DNA of 32,366 nucleotides from Aliivibrio finisterrensis (GCF_008933155.1 NZ_WBVP01000027.1:1-32366); one strand, 5' to 3'; shown: positions 1-9,505, counted from the first letter of the stretch. Notes: generated by a model from the letters alone, not told the origin. A program made the numbers and translations.

Positions 1-61
1 TGGATAGAGTACCTGGCTACGAACCAGGCGGTCGGAGGTTCGAATCCTCCCTGGCGCACCA
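1..61 (+). tRNA. tRNA-Arg (anticodon ACG), 3' part only
   Basis: The window opens inside this gene, in the D arm. The anticodon stem CCTGG/CCAGG encloses a CTACGAA loop, so the anticodon is ACG at 19-21. A standard T arm (GGAGG-TTCGAAT-CCTCC) follows, and the acceptor 3' strand ends with an encoded CCA at 59-61. The body resembles the E. coli argQ/argV type of tRNA-Arg. In E. coli that tRNA cluster also lies near yqaA-gshA-luxS, as here. The 5' acceptor strand and any further tRNAs are outside the window. Confidence 0.96.
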
Positions 62-73
62 TTCTTTTAAAAG

Positions 74-101
74 AACCTGATCTTAATGATCGGGTTTTTT
101 T
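74..101 (+). terminator. Rho-independent terminator of the tRNA-Arg transcript
   Basis: AACCTGATC (74-82) pairs with GATCGGGTT (88-96) around a 5-nt loop, with one U-G pair, and is followed directly by a run of T to 101. Confidence 0.9.
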
Positions 102-273
102 ATGTCTGAAGGAAATTAAGTTAATCAATTGATGGTTTTATTAAATATATTGATTTAAAGGTTATTGTTAGGTAATTTGATTGTAATCAGTTTAAGTTTA
201 GGGAAGTAGTGGCAGTGTATGGATATATCTTGTCATTTTATTCTTTTTGGAACTTATTTAGATTGTTTCTGAT

Positions 274-301
274 TTGACAATTTCGTTGAGGTCGAGATAA
301 T
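274..301 (+). promoter_or_regulatory. Candidate sigma70 promoter for oadGAB
   Basis: A perfect -35 TTGACA (274-279) is separated by 16 bp from GATAAT (296-301). It is the best promoter match I see in the 430-bp gap before oadG. If used, transcription would start near 308 and the inverted-repeat element at 336-497 would be part of the 5' UTR. Assignment to oad is inferred from position. Confidence 0.55.
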
Positions 302-335
302 CACTTACTCTTTTTAGAATAAAAGAGCACATTTA

Positions 336-497
336 ATACCAATCTACATAAGTATTTGATCATTCTTGCTTGTTAAAATCTATTATGTCTGCGTTATAAA
401 TTTTGTAATTAGAACGACTAGTTATTGTAATTTATGCCTTGCTCTAATCGATTTTTCCTACGCAATTATCTGAATAACTACTTACTCAGAATGGTAT
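336..497. repeat. MITE-like imperfect inverted-repeat element
   Basis: The ends are inverted copies: the left end reads ATACCAATCTACATAAGTA and the right end, on the other strand, reads ATACCATTCTGAGTAAGTA. Similarity continues inwards about 27 bp, and shorter inverted segments near the middle suggest the whole 162 bp can fold as one long imperfect hairpin. No transposase or convincing ORF is inside. This is how small non-autonomous mobile elements look. The ATACCA...TGGTAT ends resemble intergenic repeats I associate with marine gammaproteobacteria, but copy number in this genome cannot be seen here. The element ends 33 bp before the oadG start. Confidence 0.7.
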
Positions 498-530
498 AAC
501 ATTGTCACTATCATCAAAAAGGAATAAAAG

Positions 531-782
531 ATGACAGACATTGGAAGTTTACTATTGGAAGCGGCAACCTTAATGCTTACAGGCATGGGGGTTGTATTTA
601 TATTCCTTACTATTCTAGTTTATCTAGTTCAACTCATGTCTAAGTTGTTGCCTGTGGAGCTAGCGCCCAAACAGGTACTCGCTGTCCAGAAAAATTCAGA
701 TCCCGATCAAACAACAGTGCAGCCTCAAGTGATTGCTGCAATTTCTGCTGCGGTTAAGTTACACCTTCAAAAGCATAAATAA
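531..782 (+). CDS. oadG: Oxaloacetate decarboxylase Na+ pump, gamma subunit
   Basis: OadG is the small membrane subunit that holds the OadA-OadB complex together and contributes to the decarboxylation step at the inner membrane. The 83-residue protein has one clear hydrophobic helix at about residues 12-37 and then a short polar tail, as expected for the family. The start ATG has an AAGGA Shine-Dalgarno sequence 7 bp upstream. oadA begins 37 bp after the stop and oadB follows, giving the standard oadGAB order. Small gamma subunits are poorly conserved, so the assignment rests on size, topology and operon position. A MITE-like element lies immediately upstream. Confidence 0.93.
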   Translation: MTDIGSLLLEAATLMLTGMGVVFIFLTILVYLVQLMSKLLPVELAPKQVLAVQKNSDPDQTTVQPQVIAAISAAVKLHLQKHK

Positions 783-819
783 TCTGTTTTAGGAAAATTA
801 TTACAAGGAGTTTGTAAGT

Positions 820-2607
820 ATGTCTAAACCACTTTCTATCACTGATGTGGTACTTCGTGACGCCCATCAATCACTCTTCGCAACGCGTATGCGTGTTGAA
901 GATATGCTGCCTATTGCTGAGCAGCTCGATAAAATTGGCTATTGGTCATTAGAAACCTGGGGTGGAGCAACATTTGATGCTTGTATTCGTTACTTAGGTG
1001 AAGATCCGTGGGAGCGGTTACGCTTATTAAAAGCAGCAATGCCAAATACGCCAATGCAAATGCTATTACGTGGTCAAAACCTATTGGGTTATCGCCACTA
1101 TGCTGATGATGTGGTAGAAAAGTTTGTTGAGCGAGCTCATAGTAATGGTATGGATGTATTCCGTATTTTTGATGCAATGAATGATGTGAGAAACTTTCAA
1201 ACAGCCGTTAAAGCGACAATTGATGTTGGTGCTCATGCACAAGGTACACTTTCTTACACGACCAGCCCTGTGCATAATTCAGATACTTGGGTCGATCTAG
1301 CAAAACGTCTTGAAGATCTTGGGTGTCATTCTCTTTGTATTAAAGACATGTCTGGTTTACTTAAACCTTATGAAGCAGAAGAATTAATTACACGAATTAA
1401 AGCGTCATGTGATGTGCCATTGGCATTACATAGCCATGCAACAACCGGTTTGTCAGCAGCAACAGCAGTAAAAGCCGTTGAAGCGGGTATTGATATCCTC
1501 GATACGGCAATTTCTTCAATGAGCCAGACTTACGGTCATACACCAACGGAAACGGTTGTGGCTATGTTAGAGGGCACTGAGCGAGATACGAATTTAAAAC
1601 TCGATCAACTAGAGCCGATAGCTTCTTACTTCCGAGAAGTTCGTAAAAAATACGCCAAGTTTGAAGGCCAGTTAAAAGGAGTCGATTCTCGCATCCTTAT
1701 TGCACAAGTTCCCGGTGGAATGCTAACGAATATGGAAAGCCAACTTAAAGAGCAGGGTGCTGCTGATAAGATGGATGAAGTTTTATTAGAGATCCCGAAA
1801 GTGCGTAAAGATCTTGGCTACATTCCTTTAGTGACGCCAACATCACAAATTGTAGGCACTCAAGCCGTGATTAATGTGCTTACCGGTGAGCGCTATAAAA
1901 GCATTACAAAAGAAACCGCAGGGGTTCTTAAAGGAGAATATGGTTCAGCTCCTGCTGCTGTCGATGCTGAACTTCAAGCTCGTGTATTAGACGGTGCTGA
2001 AGCCATTACTTGTCGCCCAGCTGATCTATTGAAATCGGAACTTCATACCCTAACAGATGAGTTGCTAGCGAAAGCAAAAGAAGAGAATATCGAACTTGCA
2101 GAGCAACAAGTTGATGATGTTCTTACTTATGCTTTATTCCCTCAAGTTGGGCTTAAATTCTTAAATAACCGCAATAATCCAGATGCTTTTGAACCAGCAC
2201 CAGGCTCAGAAAAAGAAGGAGTGGAAGAGGGCGTGAAAGTAACGCCAGCAAAAGGTAAAGTTGAAGCATATAGCGTTAAAGTTGATGGTCAAATTTACAA
2301 TGTTGAAGTTGGCCCTCAAGGCGTTATTTCTTCGGTAGCTCCAGTATCCGCTCAACCAGCACCAGTTCAATCTCCTCAGTTATCAGCAGTGGATGCTGAA
2401 TCAGTAGATGCTCCATTAGCTGGAAATATTTTTAAAGTGCTCGTTCAACCTGGAACAGAAGTTGCGGAAGGTGAGGTTTTACTCATTCTTGAAGCCATGA
2501 AAATGGAAACTGAGATCAAAGCGTCACGTAATGGTACAGTGCAGGATATTTTAACTAAGGAAGGCGATGCGGTAGCTGTTGGCACACCGTTGCTTTCTCT
2601 AGCGTAA
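820..2607 (+). CDS. oadA: Oxaloacetate decarboxylase Na+ pump, alpha subunit (biotin carboxyltransferase)
   Basis: OadA transfers CO2 from oxaloacetate to its biotin, giving pyruvate; OadB then decarboxylates the carboxybiotin and exports Na+. The 595-residue protein has an N-terminal carboxyltransferase barrel with D14 (in RDAHQS), K175 (in CIKDM) and H204/H206 (in HSH). These are three residues lower than the D17, K178, H207, H209 numbering known for the Klebsiella protein. A conserved carboxylase domain follows, then a Pro/Ala-rich linker at about 500-525. The C-terminal biotinyl domain carries AMKM, with the biotin lysine at K561, 34 residues from the end. AAGGAG lies 9 bp before the ATG. 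It is the middle gene of oadGAB and the product works on the cytoplasmic face of the inner membrane. Confidence 0.98.
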   Translation: MSKPLSITDVVLRDAHQSLFATRMRVEDMLPIAEQLDKIGYWSLETWGGATFDACIRYLGEDPWERLRLLKAAMPNTPMQMLLRGQNLLGYRHYADDVVEKFVERAHSNGMDVFRIFDAMNDVRNFQTAVKATIDVGAHAQGTLSYTTSPVHNSDTWVDLAKRLEDLGCHSLCIKDMSGLLKPYEAEELITRIKASCDVPLALHSHATTGLSAATAVKAVEAGIDILDTAISSMSQTYGHTPTETVVAMLEGTERDTNLKLDQLEPIASYFREVRKKYAKFEGQLKGVDSRILIAQVPGGMLTNMESQLKEQGAADKMDEVLLEIPKVRKDLGYIPLVTPTSQIVGTQAVINVLTGERYKSITKETAGVLKGEYGSAPAAVDAELQARVLDGAEAITCRPADLLKSELHTLTDELLAKAKEENIELAEQQVDDVLTYALFPQVGLKFLNNRNNPDAFEPAPGSEKEGVEEGVKVTPAKGKVEAYSVKVDGQIYNVEVGPQGVISSVAPVSAQPAPVQSPQLSAVDAESVDAPLAGNIFKVLVQPGTEVAEGEVLLILEAMKMETEIKASRNGTVQDILTKEGDAVAVGTPLLSLA

Positions 2608-2619
2608 GGTAAGTTAAAC

Positions 2620-3750
2620 ATGGATGGTTTATTAATATTATGGAATGAAACCTCAATTGCTAATTTTAAGTTTGAACAACTTATTATGATTTTAGTAGGT
2701 TGCGGTCTTTTATTCTTAGCGATTAAAAAAGGATTTGAGCCATTACTACTGCTACCAATTGGTTTTGGTGCAATATTGGCTAACATTCCAAACGCAGGCT
2801 TTACAGAGCCCGGCGGTTTACTTTACTACGTTTATTACGTTGGGATTGAAACCGGAATCTTCCCACTCTTGATCTTCATGGGGGTGGGTGCAATGACGGA
2901 TTTTGGGGCACTCATCGCAAACCCTAAAACGTTATGGTTAGGCGCAGCTGCGCAAGTGGGTATTTTTGCAACATTATTTGGTGCGATTTTGCTTAACTTT
3001 GTTCCTGGCATGGAATTTACATTAGCTGATGCTTCATCAATTGCTATTATTGGTGGTGCTGATGGTCCAACTGCTATCTTCTTAGCGAGTAAATTATCCC
3101 CTGATTTATTGGGTGCCGTTGCTGTTGCTGCATACAGCTATATGGCCTTAGTGCCAATCATTCAGCCTCCAATAATGAAGGCACTAACTACACCAGAAGA
3201 GCGTAAAATTAAGATGGCCCAATTGCGTCATGTAGGTAAAGCGGAGAAGATCATTTTCCCGCTAGCTGTTCTTCTTATGACGATTCTATTTTTACCATCA
3301 GCAACGCCGTTAGTTGGCATGTTCTGTTTAGGTAATTTGATGAAAGAGTCTGGTGTTGTCGATCGTTTATCTAGTACTGCTCAAAATGAACTGATCAATG
3401 TTGTGACCATCTTCTTAGGGCTCGGTGTTGGTTCAAAGCTAGAAGCTGAAACCTTTTTGAACGTTGAAACGTTAGGCATTTTATTGCTAGGTGCGGTTGC
3501 TTTCAGCGTCGGTACTGCTGGTGGTTTAATTATGGCTAAGATATTAAATAAATATTCGAAAGAAGACATAAACCCATTAATTGGTGCTGCTGGGGTATCA
3601 GCTGTGCCGATGGCTGCTCGAGTGGTTAATAAGGTAGGTCTTGAAGCTAACCCCCAAAACTTCTTATTGATGCATGCAATGGGACCTAATGTTGCTGGTG
3701 TACTCGGCTCTGCGGTTGCCGCTGGTATCTTATTAGCGCTTGTTGGTTAA
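2620..3750 (+). CDS. oadB: Oxaloacetate decarboxylase Na+ pump, beta subunit
   Basis: OadB is the membrane channel that couples carboxybiotin decarboxylation to Na+ export. The 376-residue sequence is almost entirely hydrophobic helices. The signature [10 protein letters not shown] lies at about 145-154, its D148 matching the essential D203 of the Klebsiella protein. The conserved [13 protein letters not shown] segment follows. The protein is about 57 residues shorter than the 433-residue Klebsiella form, and the offset of the key Asp shows that the difference lies before it, towards the N-terminus. The gene starts 12 bp after oadA with an AAGGTAAG Shine-Dalgarno sequence, and a strong terminator follows, so it closes the operon. 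Confidence 0.97.
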   Translation: MDGLLILWNETSIANFKFEQLIMILVGCGLLFLAIKKGFEPLLLLPIGFGAILANIPNAGFTEPGGLLYYVYYVGIETGIFPLLIFMGVGAMTDFGALIANPKTLWLGAAAQVGIFATLFGAILLNFVPGMEFTLADASSIAIIGGADGPTAIFLASKLSPDLLGAVAVAAYSYMALVPIIQPPIMKALTTPEERKIKMAQLRHVGKAEKIIFPLAVLLMTILFLPSATPLVGMFCLGNLMKESGVVDRLSSTAQNELINVVTIFLGLGVGSKLEAETFLNVETLGILLLGAVAFSVGTAGGLIMAKILNKYSKEDINPLIGAAGVSAVPMAARVVNKVGLEANPQNFLLMHAMGPNVAGVLGSAVAAGILLALVG

Positions 3751-3771
3751 TATTGAGTAAAACTTAACAAT

Positions 3772-3797
3772 AAAAGGGTGCAGTAGCACCCTTTTTT
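3772..3797 (+). terminator. Terminator of oadGAB
   Basis: AAAAGGGTGC (3772-3781) pairs perfectly with GCACCCTTTT (3786-3795) around an AGTA loop and runs into a T tract. The A-rich left arm means it could also work in the reverse direction. Confidence 0.92.
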
Positions 3798-3846
3798 ATT
3801 TTATGCTTATTAACTATATTTACTGGGCTATCGGGATTTCTTCACC

Positions 3847-4278
3847 ATGTTCGATTGGTTTAATGCGGATTCAGCATTATGGGTATTATTTAGCTCTGGA
3901 TTTTTAAGTGCCACATTATTACCAGGAGCCTCAGAGGCAAGTTTAATTGCAACATTAAAATTAGACAGTTTTTCTATGTGGACAGTTATTGCTGTAGCTA
4001 CATTGGGAAATACGCTCGGAGGCATAACAAATTATTGGCTTGGTTTGTTACTCCCTGATAAAACTTCTTCACAAAAACACGGTCATAAAGCCATTCAATC
4101 GATAAAAAAATACGGCTATTGGACGTTATTTTTCAGTTGGTTACCTGTTATTGGTGATCCCCTTTGTTTAGCTGCCGGATGGTTAAGAATGAAGTTCTGG
4201 CCATGTGTGATTTTAATAGGAATTGGCAAGGCTGTTCGATACGTTCTTCTATCGTTTGCAGTAAATGGAATATTATAG
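3847..4278 (+). CDS. yqaA: YqaA family inner-membrane protein (VTT/DedA-like)
   Basis: This 143-residue membrane protein matches E. coli YqaA (142 residues) in length and pattern, a small member of the VTT/SNARE-associated (DedA-like) superfamily. Hydrophobic segments lie at about 10-35, 43-68, 90-115 and 118-140. The SGFLSATLLPGASE segment near residue 17 and the later GDPLC(L)AAGWLRM segment are the conserved re-entrant-type motifs. The molecular role of YqaA is not established; relatives act in lipid or membrane homeostasis. No strong Shine-Dalgarno sequence is seen before the ATG. The next gene starts 8 bp after the stop, so the two are probably cotranscribed. In E. coli yqaA is next to gshA, and only the M16 peptidase gene separates them here. 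Confidence 0.88.
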   Translation: MFDWFNADSALWVLFSSGFLSATLLPGASEASLIATLKLDSFSMWTVIAVATLGNTLGGITNYWLGLLLPDKTSSQKHGHKAIQSIKKYGYWTLFFSWLPVIGDPLCLAAGWLRMKFWPCVILIGIGKAVRYVLLSFAVNGIL

Positions 4279-4286
4279 GATTTAAG

Positions 4287-7139
4287 ATGAAAAAATTATT
4301 AGGTCTCTCGATTATTTTAGCACTCGCAGGGTGCAGTAATTCTGAGTTTGAAGCCCCAAAAAAATCAGACCTGCCAGAAGGTGTTACTTTGGTTGAGCAA
4401 GTGCTACCAAAAGAAGGCACTACAGTAATTCCTTATCAGAAATACAGATTAGAAAACGGGCTAACTGTAATTCTTAGCCCTGATCATTCAGATCCTCTCG
4501 TACATGTTGATGTGACTTATCATGTAGGCTCTGCACGAGAAGAGATCGGTAAATCAGGTTTCGCTCATTTCTTTGAGCATATGATGTTTCAAGGTTCCGA
4601 AAATGTTGGCGACCAACAACATTTTAAAATCATCACTGAAGCAGGTGGGACGTTAAACGGCACGACTAATCGCGATAGAACAAATTATTTTGAAACCGTA
4701 CCCGCGAATCAATTAGAAAAAATGCTATGGCTAGAATCTGATCGAATGGGCTTCTTGATTGATGCTGTTTCCCAAAAGAAATTTGAGATCCAACGCAGCA
4801 CAGTGAAAAATGAGCGCGGTCAGAATTATGATAACCGTCCATATGGTTTAATTTACGAAAGAATGGGAGAGGCGTTATTCCCACAAGGTCATCCATATTC
4901 ATGGCAAACGATAGGGTATGTCGAGGATTTAGATCGTGTTGATGTTAACGACTTAAAAGCCTTCTTTTTACGTTGGTATGGGCCTAACAATGCCGTTATT
5001 ACTATCGGTGGTGATTTAGATAGCAAGCAAACATTAGAGTGGGTAAACAAATACTTTGGTTCAATCCCTCGTGGTCCTGAAGTTGAAAATGCCCCTAAAC
5101 AACCAGTAACGTTAATAGAAAACCGTTACATCACACTAGAAGACCGCATTCAACAACCAATGGTTATGATTGGTTGGCCAACGACGTATCGTGGTGAAGA
5201 CACAGAAGCCAGCTTGGATATGTTAGCAACGTTACTTGGTAGTGGTAAAACAAGCTTACTTTACCAAGAGTTAGTGAAGACTGGCAAAGTAGTTGATGCC
5301 GGCGCTTTTCATGATTGTGCAGAGTTATCATGTACTCTGTACGTGTACGCGATGACAGACTCTGGTGACAATAACAATTTAGCCACAGCTTATACTGAAG
5401 TGATGGATGTGCTTGAAAAATTTGATAAAGAGGGCGTATCAAAAGAAGACCTTGCTGAAGTTCAAGGCAGTGCCGAAGCTGGAGCGATATTTGGATTGCA
5501 ATCGGTATCAGGAAAAGTATCTCAACTTGCTTCAAATGAGACATTCTATGGTCAACCTAACCAACTTGAAAAACAATTAACGGAACTAAAAGCAGTAACG
5601 CCAGAAAAAGTATCTCAAGCCTTTGATCATTATATTGCTGATAAATATAAGGTGACGTTAAGTGTTGTACCAAAAGGAAAAACACAACTTCAAGTTAAAG
5701 AACCAAACTTTATTACGCCAAAAAGAGATCTACCTGAGTATCACAAAATTGGTGAAGGTGATTTAGAAGTACGTAAAGCGGTTGATGATTTTGATCGCTC
5801 TATTATGCCTCAACCATCAAAAGCCGTGACGGCCAAAACACCGGATATTTATCGTGCGAAATTACAGAACGATATTGAAATATTAGGCACTGAAGCGATT
5901 GAGACACCAACGATTCAATTACAGATAGCAATACCTGCTGGAAATCGCTATGTGGTAAGAGGTAAGGAAGGGTTAGCTGAGTTAACCGCAGCCATGATGG
6001 AAGAAGGAACCATCGAGCGTTCCGCTGAAGATATTCAAAAAGAATTGGATAAATTAGGCAGCTCAGTCTCTTTTAATACTGGCAGTTATACGACAACCAT
6101 TTCAATAGCATCACTGACGAAAAATATTGATCAAACATTAGCCATAGTAAATGACATGTTATTTGCTCCAGCCTTCAAAGAGGCTGATTTTGAGCGATTG
6201 AAAAAACAAGCAATGGAAGGGCTTGTTTACGATCATCAAAAACCATCATGGTTAGCTTCTCAGGCGACTCGTGAAGTCTTGTTTAGCGGGACTATTTTTG
6301 AACGTTCTCCAGATGGCACGCTAGACTCAGTCAACAGTTTAACCATTGAAGATGTAAAACAGTTCTATAAAGATAATTACACCCCTGTTGGGACTCAAGT
6401 CGTTTCTGTTGGTGATATAACTAAATCAGATCTTGTATCAAAACTTTCTTTCTTAGCGGATTGGCAAGGTAAGACGCCTCAGCTATTAGCACCACAAAAA
6501 TTACCTAAATTAGGCAAACAAAAGATTTATTTTGTAGATAAACCGAACGCGCCCCAAAGTGTGATTCGCTTTGTCCGCCAAGGTATGCCATATGATGCGA
6601 CAGGGGAGCTGTATCAGACTCAATTAGCTAACTTTAACTTAGGTGGTAATTTTAACAGTCGAATTAATCAGAACCTTCGTGAAGATAAAGGGTATACCTA
6701 CGGTGCTGGTGGCTATTTAATGGGAAATAAAGAAATTGGAATGTCGATTTTTTATGCCCAAGTTCGAGCTGATGTAACGCTAGAATCGATCAAGGAATTC
6801 ATTACTGAAATGAAAAAATTTGAAACGGATGGCATGACAATGGATGAGTTGAACTTTATGCGCTTAGCAGTTGGTCAACAAGATGCACTGAAGTATGAAA
6901 CCCCAAGTCAAAAAGCAAATTTACTTGGCAAAATTCTCACCTATTCTTTGGATGAAGATTTCATTGATGAACAAAATGAGTTAATAGCGACATTAGGGCG
7001 TAATGAACTGAATGCATTAGCTGCAAAATGGTTTGATCCAACGGAATATCAAATTATTGTGGTTGGTGATGAAAAGTCATTAATGCCTAAACTAAAAACA
7101 TTAGGTTTACCAATAGAGTTACTAACACCTAATAAGTAA
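4287..7139 (+). CDS. M16 family zinc peptidase, lipoprotein
   Basis: This is a pitrilysin/insulinase-type zinc metalloprotease of 950 residues. The reading frame is open from 4164, but the ATG at 4287 is chosen because it gives a clean lipoprotein signal (MKKLLG...LAGC, lipid-bearing Cys16) and has AGGA just upstream, overlapping the yqaA stop. The inverted zinc motif HFFEH is at 94-98, with the downstream glutamate in the NERG segment at about 176. An M16 C-terminal domain follows (about 205-400). A second M16 pair at about 540-900 has no HxxEH and is probably structural. It likely degrades peptides in the periplasm, anchored to a membrane; the substrate is unknown. It lies 8 bp downstream of yqaA and ends at its own terminator. 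Confidence 0.92.
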   Translation: MKKLLGLSIILALAGCSNSEFEAPKKSDLPEGVTLVEQVLPKEGTTVIPYQKYRLENGLTVILSPDHSDPLVHVDVTYHVGSAREEIGKSGFAHFFEHMMFQGSENVGDQQHFKIITEAGGTLNGTTNRDRTNYFETVPANQLEKMLWLESDRMGFLIDAVSQKKFEIQRSTVKNERGQNYDNRPYGLIYERMGEALFPQGHPYSWQTIGYVEDLDRVDVNDLKAFFLRWYGPNNAVITIGGDLDSKQTLEWVNKYFGSIPRGPEVENAPKQPVTLIENRYITLEDRIQQPMVMIGWPTTYRGEDTEASLDMLATLLGSGKTSLLYQELVKTGKVVDAGAFHDCAELSCTLYVYAMTDSGDNNNLATAYTEVMDVLEKFDKEGVSKEDLAEVQGSAEAGAIFGLQSVSGKVSQLASNETFYGQPNQLEKQLTELKAVTPEKVSQAFDHYIADKYKVTLSVVPKGKTQLQVKEPNFITPKRDLPEYHKIGEGDLEVRKAVDDFDRSIMPQPSKAVTAKTPDIYRAKLQNDIEILGTEAIETPTIQLQIAIPAGNRYVVRGKEGLAELTAAMMEEGTIERSAEDIQKELDKLGSSVSFNTGSYTTTISIASLTKNIDQTLAIVNDMLFAPAFKEADFERLKKQAMEGLVYDHQKPSWLASQATREVLFSGTIFERSPDGTLDSVNSLTIEDVKQFYKDNYTPVGTQVVSVGDITKSDLVSKLSFLADWQGKTPQLLAPQKLPKLGKQKIYFVDKPNAPQSVIRFVRQGMPYDATGELYQTQLANFNLGGNFNSRINQNLREDKGYTYGAGGYLMGNKEIGMSIFYAQVRADVTLESIKEFITEMKKFETDGMTMDELNFMRLAVGQQDALKYETPSQKANLLGKILTYSLDEDFIDEQNELIATLGRNELNALAAKWFDPTEYQIIVVGDEKSLMPKLKTLGLPIELLTPNK

Positions 7140-7153
7140 TGATTGTTAGAAAG

Positions 7154-7186
7154 ACGGCAATATATAAAAATATCGCCGTTTTTTTT
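7154..7186 (+). terminator. Terminator after the M16 peptidase gene
   Basis: ACGGCAATAT (7154-7163) pairs with ATATCGCCGT (7170-7179), with one A/C mismatch, followed by eight T residues. Confidence 0.88.
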
Positions 7187-7231
7187 CGTATCCAAGTCTC
7201 ATTAAAATTTGTTAGTATCTCAGGATATAAA

Positions 7232-7249
7232 TCAACATTATGATGTTGA
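7232..7249 (+). other. Small hairpin in the gshA leader
   Basis: TCAACAT (7232-7238) and ATGTTGA (7243-7249) form a perfect 7-bp stem with a TATG loop, ending 26 bp before the gshA start. It has no T tract, so it is not a terminator. It could be an operator half-site pair or an RNA hairpin; function unknown. Confidence 0.4.
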
Positions 7250-7275
7250 ACTTACCTCAATAGCGAGATTGTATT

Positions 7276-8841
7276 TTGACCGAATTTATCAACCGATTAC
7301 AGAAAGTCGCTTCCAATCCTAAGGCCTTTAAGAAAGCGGGTCGAGGAATTGAAAGAGAGACCCTACGATTTACTTTAGGCGCTTCACTTTCGTCGAAGCC
7401 ACATCCTGTAGGTGTCGGTTCAGCATTAACGCATAAATACATAACCACTGATTTTGCAGAGTCTTTACTAGAGTTTATTACACCTGTATCGAATGACGTC
7501 GATACAGTAATCCAACAACTTGAAGATGTACACCATTATACGGTTTCACACATGGGTGAAGAAAAGCTTTGGCCCCTCTCTATGCCATGTTTTGTTACTC
7601 ATGACGACGATATTACGCTTGCGCAGTATGGCTCATCAAATGTAGGGCAGCTGAAAACAACATACCGTGAAGGGCTAAAACGCCGATATGGTAGTGTGAT
7701 GCAGGTGATCTCGGGCGTGCATTTTAACTTTTCATTCTCAACAGAGTTTTGGGATGAATTGTTTGGTAAGCAATCTGAAAATGAAAGAAAAGAGTCAGTA
7801 TCAGATGCTTACTTTGGTTTGATCCGTAACTATTATCGTTTTGGTTGGTTAATTCCGTATTTCTTTGGTGCGTCTCCAGCACTGTGTAGCTCATTTATTC
7901 AAGGCCGTGAAACGGCAATGGAGTTTGAAACATTAGGGAGTACGCTTTATCTTCCTTATGCAACGTCTTTACGGTTAAGTGATCTTGGCTATACCAATGA
8001 TTCACAAAGTGATTTAAAAATCAGTTTAAACAGCGTTAGTGAGTACGTTGATGGTTTAAATAAAGCAATACGGACACCATCAGAAGAATTTGCAAAAATT
8101 GGTTTAAAAGAGGGTGATAAGCACATTCAATTGAATGCCAATGTACTGCAAATCGAAAATGAACTGTATGCCCCAATCCGCCCTAAGCGTGTTGCTAAAA
8201 ATGGCGAAAGGCCATCAGAAGCATTAGAAAGAGATGGCGTAGAATACATAGAAGTTCGCTCATTAGATGTAAACCCATTCAGCTCTGTAGGGGTTGATAA
8301 AGACCAAGTCCGTTTCTTAGACTTATTTTTAACATGGGCAGTACTAACAGATTCAGCGCCAATGAATGACAGTGAAATGGCATGTTGGAAAGATAATTGG
8401 AATAAGATCATTGAAAAAGGTCGTAAACCAGGCTTAGAACTGAAGATTGGTTGCCAAGGCGAACGGTTAACTCAAAAAGCATGGGCTGAGCGAGTATTTG
8501 ATGATTTACTGGTTATCGCTAAAAAAATGGACGCTGCGAATGGAGATGATGAATATCAACAAACTCACCAACGTTTAATAGCAATGATTGAAGATCCAGA
8601 GTTAACCATCTCAGGTCGTTTACTTGCAGATACGAAAAAAGGTGGTGGTATTGGTAAAATAGGGTGTGATCTTGCGGTTCAACACCGCGAAACTCATCTT
8701 AATCATCAATATGGCTATTATACTAAAGAAGAGTTAGATGCTGAGGTTGAGCGTTCTATTCAAGCACAGAAAGACATTGAAGCGAAAGATACGCTCTCTT
8801 TCTCTGAGTATTTGAGTAATTACTTTAGTTATTTGAAGTAA
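7276..8841 (+). CDS. gshA: Glutamate-cysteine ligase
   Basis: GshA joins glutamate and cysteine with ATP to make gamma-glutamylcysteine, the first and rate-limiting step of glutathione synthesis (EC 6.3.2.2), in the cytoplasm. The 521-residue length matches the gammaproteobacterial family (E. coli 518). The N-terminal RGIERETLR motif at 23-31 is characteristic. The start is a TTG: an in-frame TAG lies five codons upstream, and the next in-frame ATG is far beyond the conserved N-terminal motif, so an ATG start is impossible. Only a weak GCGAG Shine-Dalgarno sequence is present, which suggests modest translation. A small hairpin lies in the leader and a strong terminator follows. Confidence 0.97.
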   Translation: MTEFINRLQKVASNPKAFKKAGRGIERETLRFTLGASLSSKPHPVGVGSALTHKYITTDFAESLLEFITPVSNDVDTVIQQLEDVHHYTVSHMGEEKLWPLSMPCFVTHDDDITLAQYGSSNVGQLKTTYREGLKRRYGSVMQVISGVHFNFSFSTEFWDELFGKQSENERKESVSDAYFGLIRNYYRFGWLIPYFFGASPALCSSFIQGRETAMEFETLGSTLYLPYATSLRLSDLGYTNDSQSDLKISLNSVSEYVDGLNKAIRTPSEEFAKIGLKEGDKHIQLNANVLQIENELYAPIRPKRVAKNGERPSEALERDGVEYIEVRSLDVNPFSSVGVDKDQVRFLDLFLTWAVLTDSAPMNDSEMACWKDNWNKIIEKGRKPGLELKIGCQGERLTQKAWAERVFDDLLVIAKKMDAANGDDEYQQTHQRLIAMIEDPELTISGRLLADTKKGGGIGKIGCDLAVQHRETHLNHQYGYYTKEELDAEVERSIQAQKDIEAKDTLSFSEYLSNYFSYLK

Positions 8842-8859
8842 TTATTAATAGAAACTTAT

Positions 8860-8895
8860 AGCACTGTTATTCTATGAATAACGGTGCTTTTTTTT
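8860..8895 (+). terminator. Terminator of gshA
   Basis: A 13-bp stem (8860-8872 with 8876-8888, one T-G pair) with a 3-nt TAT loop is followed by a run of T. The T tract ends only about 10 bp before the next gene's ATG, so that gene depends on read-through or on a promoter overlapping this element. Confidence 0.93.
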
Positions 8896-8905
8896 GAGTG
8901 AGTTT

Positions 8906-9505
8906 ATGAATTACAAATTAGTCATTGTTGCTGTTACTTTTTCAGTATTAACGGGATGTGCGACTGCTCCCCCAACAAAACAAGACAACTTATGTGATAT
9001 TTTTCGAGAGAAAAGTGGTTGGTATGATGACGCCAAAGACATGACTGAAGAATATGGAACTCCAATAAATGTAGCCATGGCCATTATGAAACAAGAAAGT
9101 AGCTTCAGAGCAACGGTAAGGCCACCAAGAACTCAATTGCTAGGGTTTATCCCATGGAGTCGCCCAAGTTCCGCTTATGGTTATGCGCAAGCTCAAGACC
9201 CTGTATGGGGAGAGTATGAAGAAGCAACCGGTGGAGGATCTCGCAGTAGCTTTGATGACGCCATTATGTTTATAGGTTGGTATACTGATGGTACGCAAAA
9301 ACAATTAGGGATCTCAAAGTGGGACCCGTATAACCAATATCTGGCTTATCATGAAGGTCGTGGTGGTTATAAACGTAAAAGCTATCAAAGAAAACCACAA
9401 TTGATTAAGATAGCTCGTAAGGTCGAATCTCAAGCAAAAACGTATGGCTGGCAATTAAAACAATGTAAAGCCGAACTTGAACGACAAAGTAGTTGGTGGT
9501 GGTAA
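8906..9505 (+). CDS. Lipoprotein with SLT-type (lysozyme-like) transglycosylase fold
   Basis: A predicted lipoprotein of 199 residues. The ATG at 8906 is preferred over an in-frame TTG 12 bp upstream because it begins a clean signal peptide ending in LTGC (Cys18). The body looks like a compact SLT lytic transglycosylase: AIMKQESSF puts the likely catalytic glutamate at E64, SAYGYAQ (89-95) stands in for the usual GLMQ segment, and AYHEGRGGY (147-155) stands in for YNAGPGRV. It would cut peptidoglycan glycan strands from a membrane anchor. The family resemblance is clear, the activity inferred. It lies between gshA and luxS, and luxS starts 31 bp after its stop, so the two are probably cotranscribed. 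Confidence 0.82.
   Translation: MNYKLVIVAVTFSVLTGCATAPPTKQDNLCDIFREKSGWYDDAKDMTEEYGTPINVAMAIMKQESSFRATVRPPRTQLLGFIPWSRPSSAYGYAQAQDPVWGEYEEATGGGSRSSFDDAIMFIGWYTDGTQKQLGISKWDPYNQYLAYHEGRGGYKRKSYQRKPQLIKIARKVESQAKTYGWQLKQCKAELERQSSWWW

Noticed and set aside
4164-4286. Longer N-terminus for the M16 peptidase
   Set aside because: It would overlap the end of yqaA and bury the clear lipoprotein signal sequence 41 residues inside the protein.
5164-5544. 126-codon minus-strand ORF inside the M16 peptidase gene
   Set aside because: Antisense to conserved coding sequence, rich in Leu/Gln/His as expected of a complementary frame, no family resemblance.
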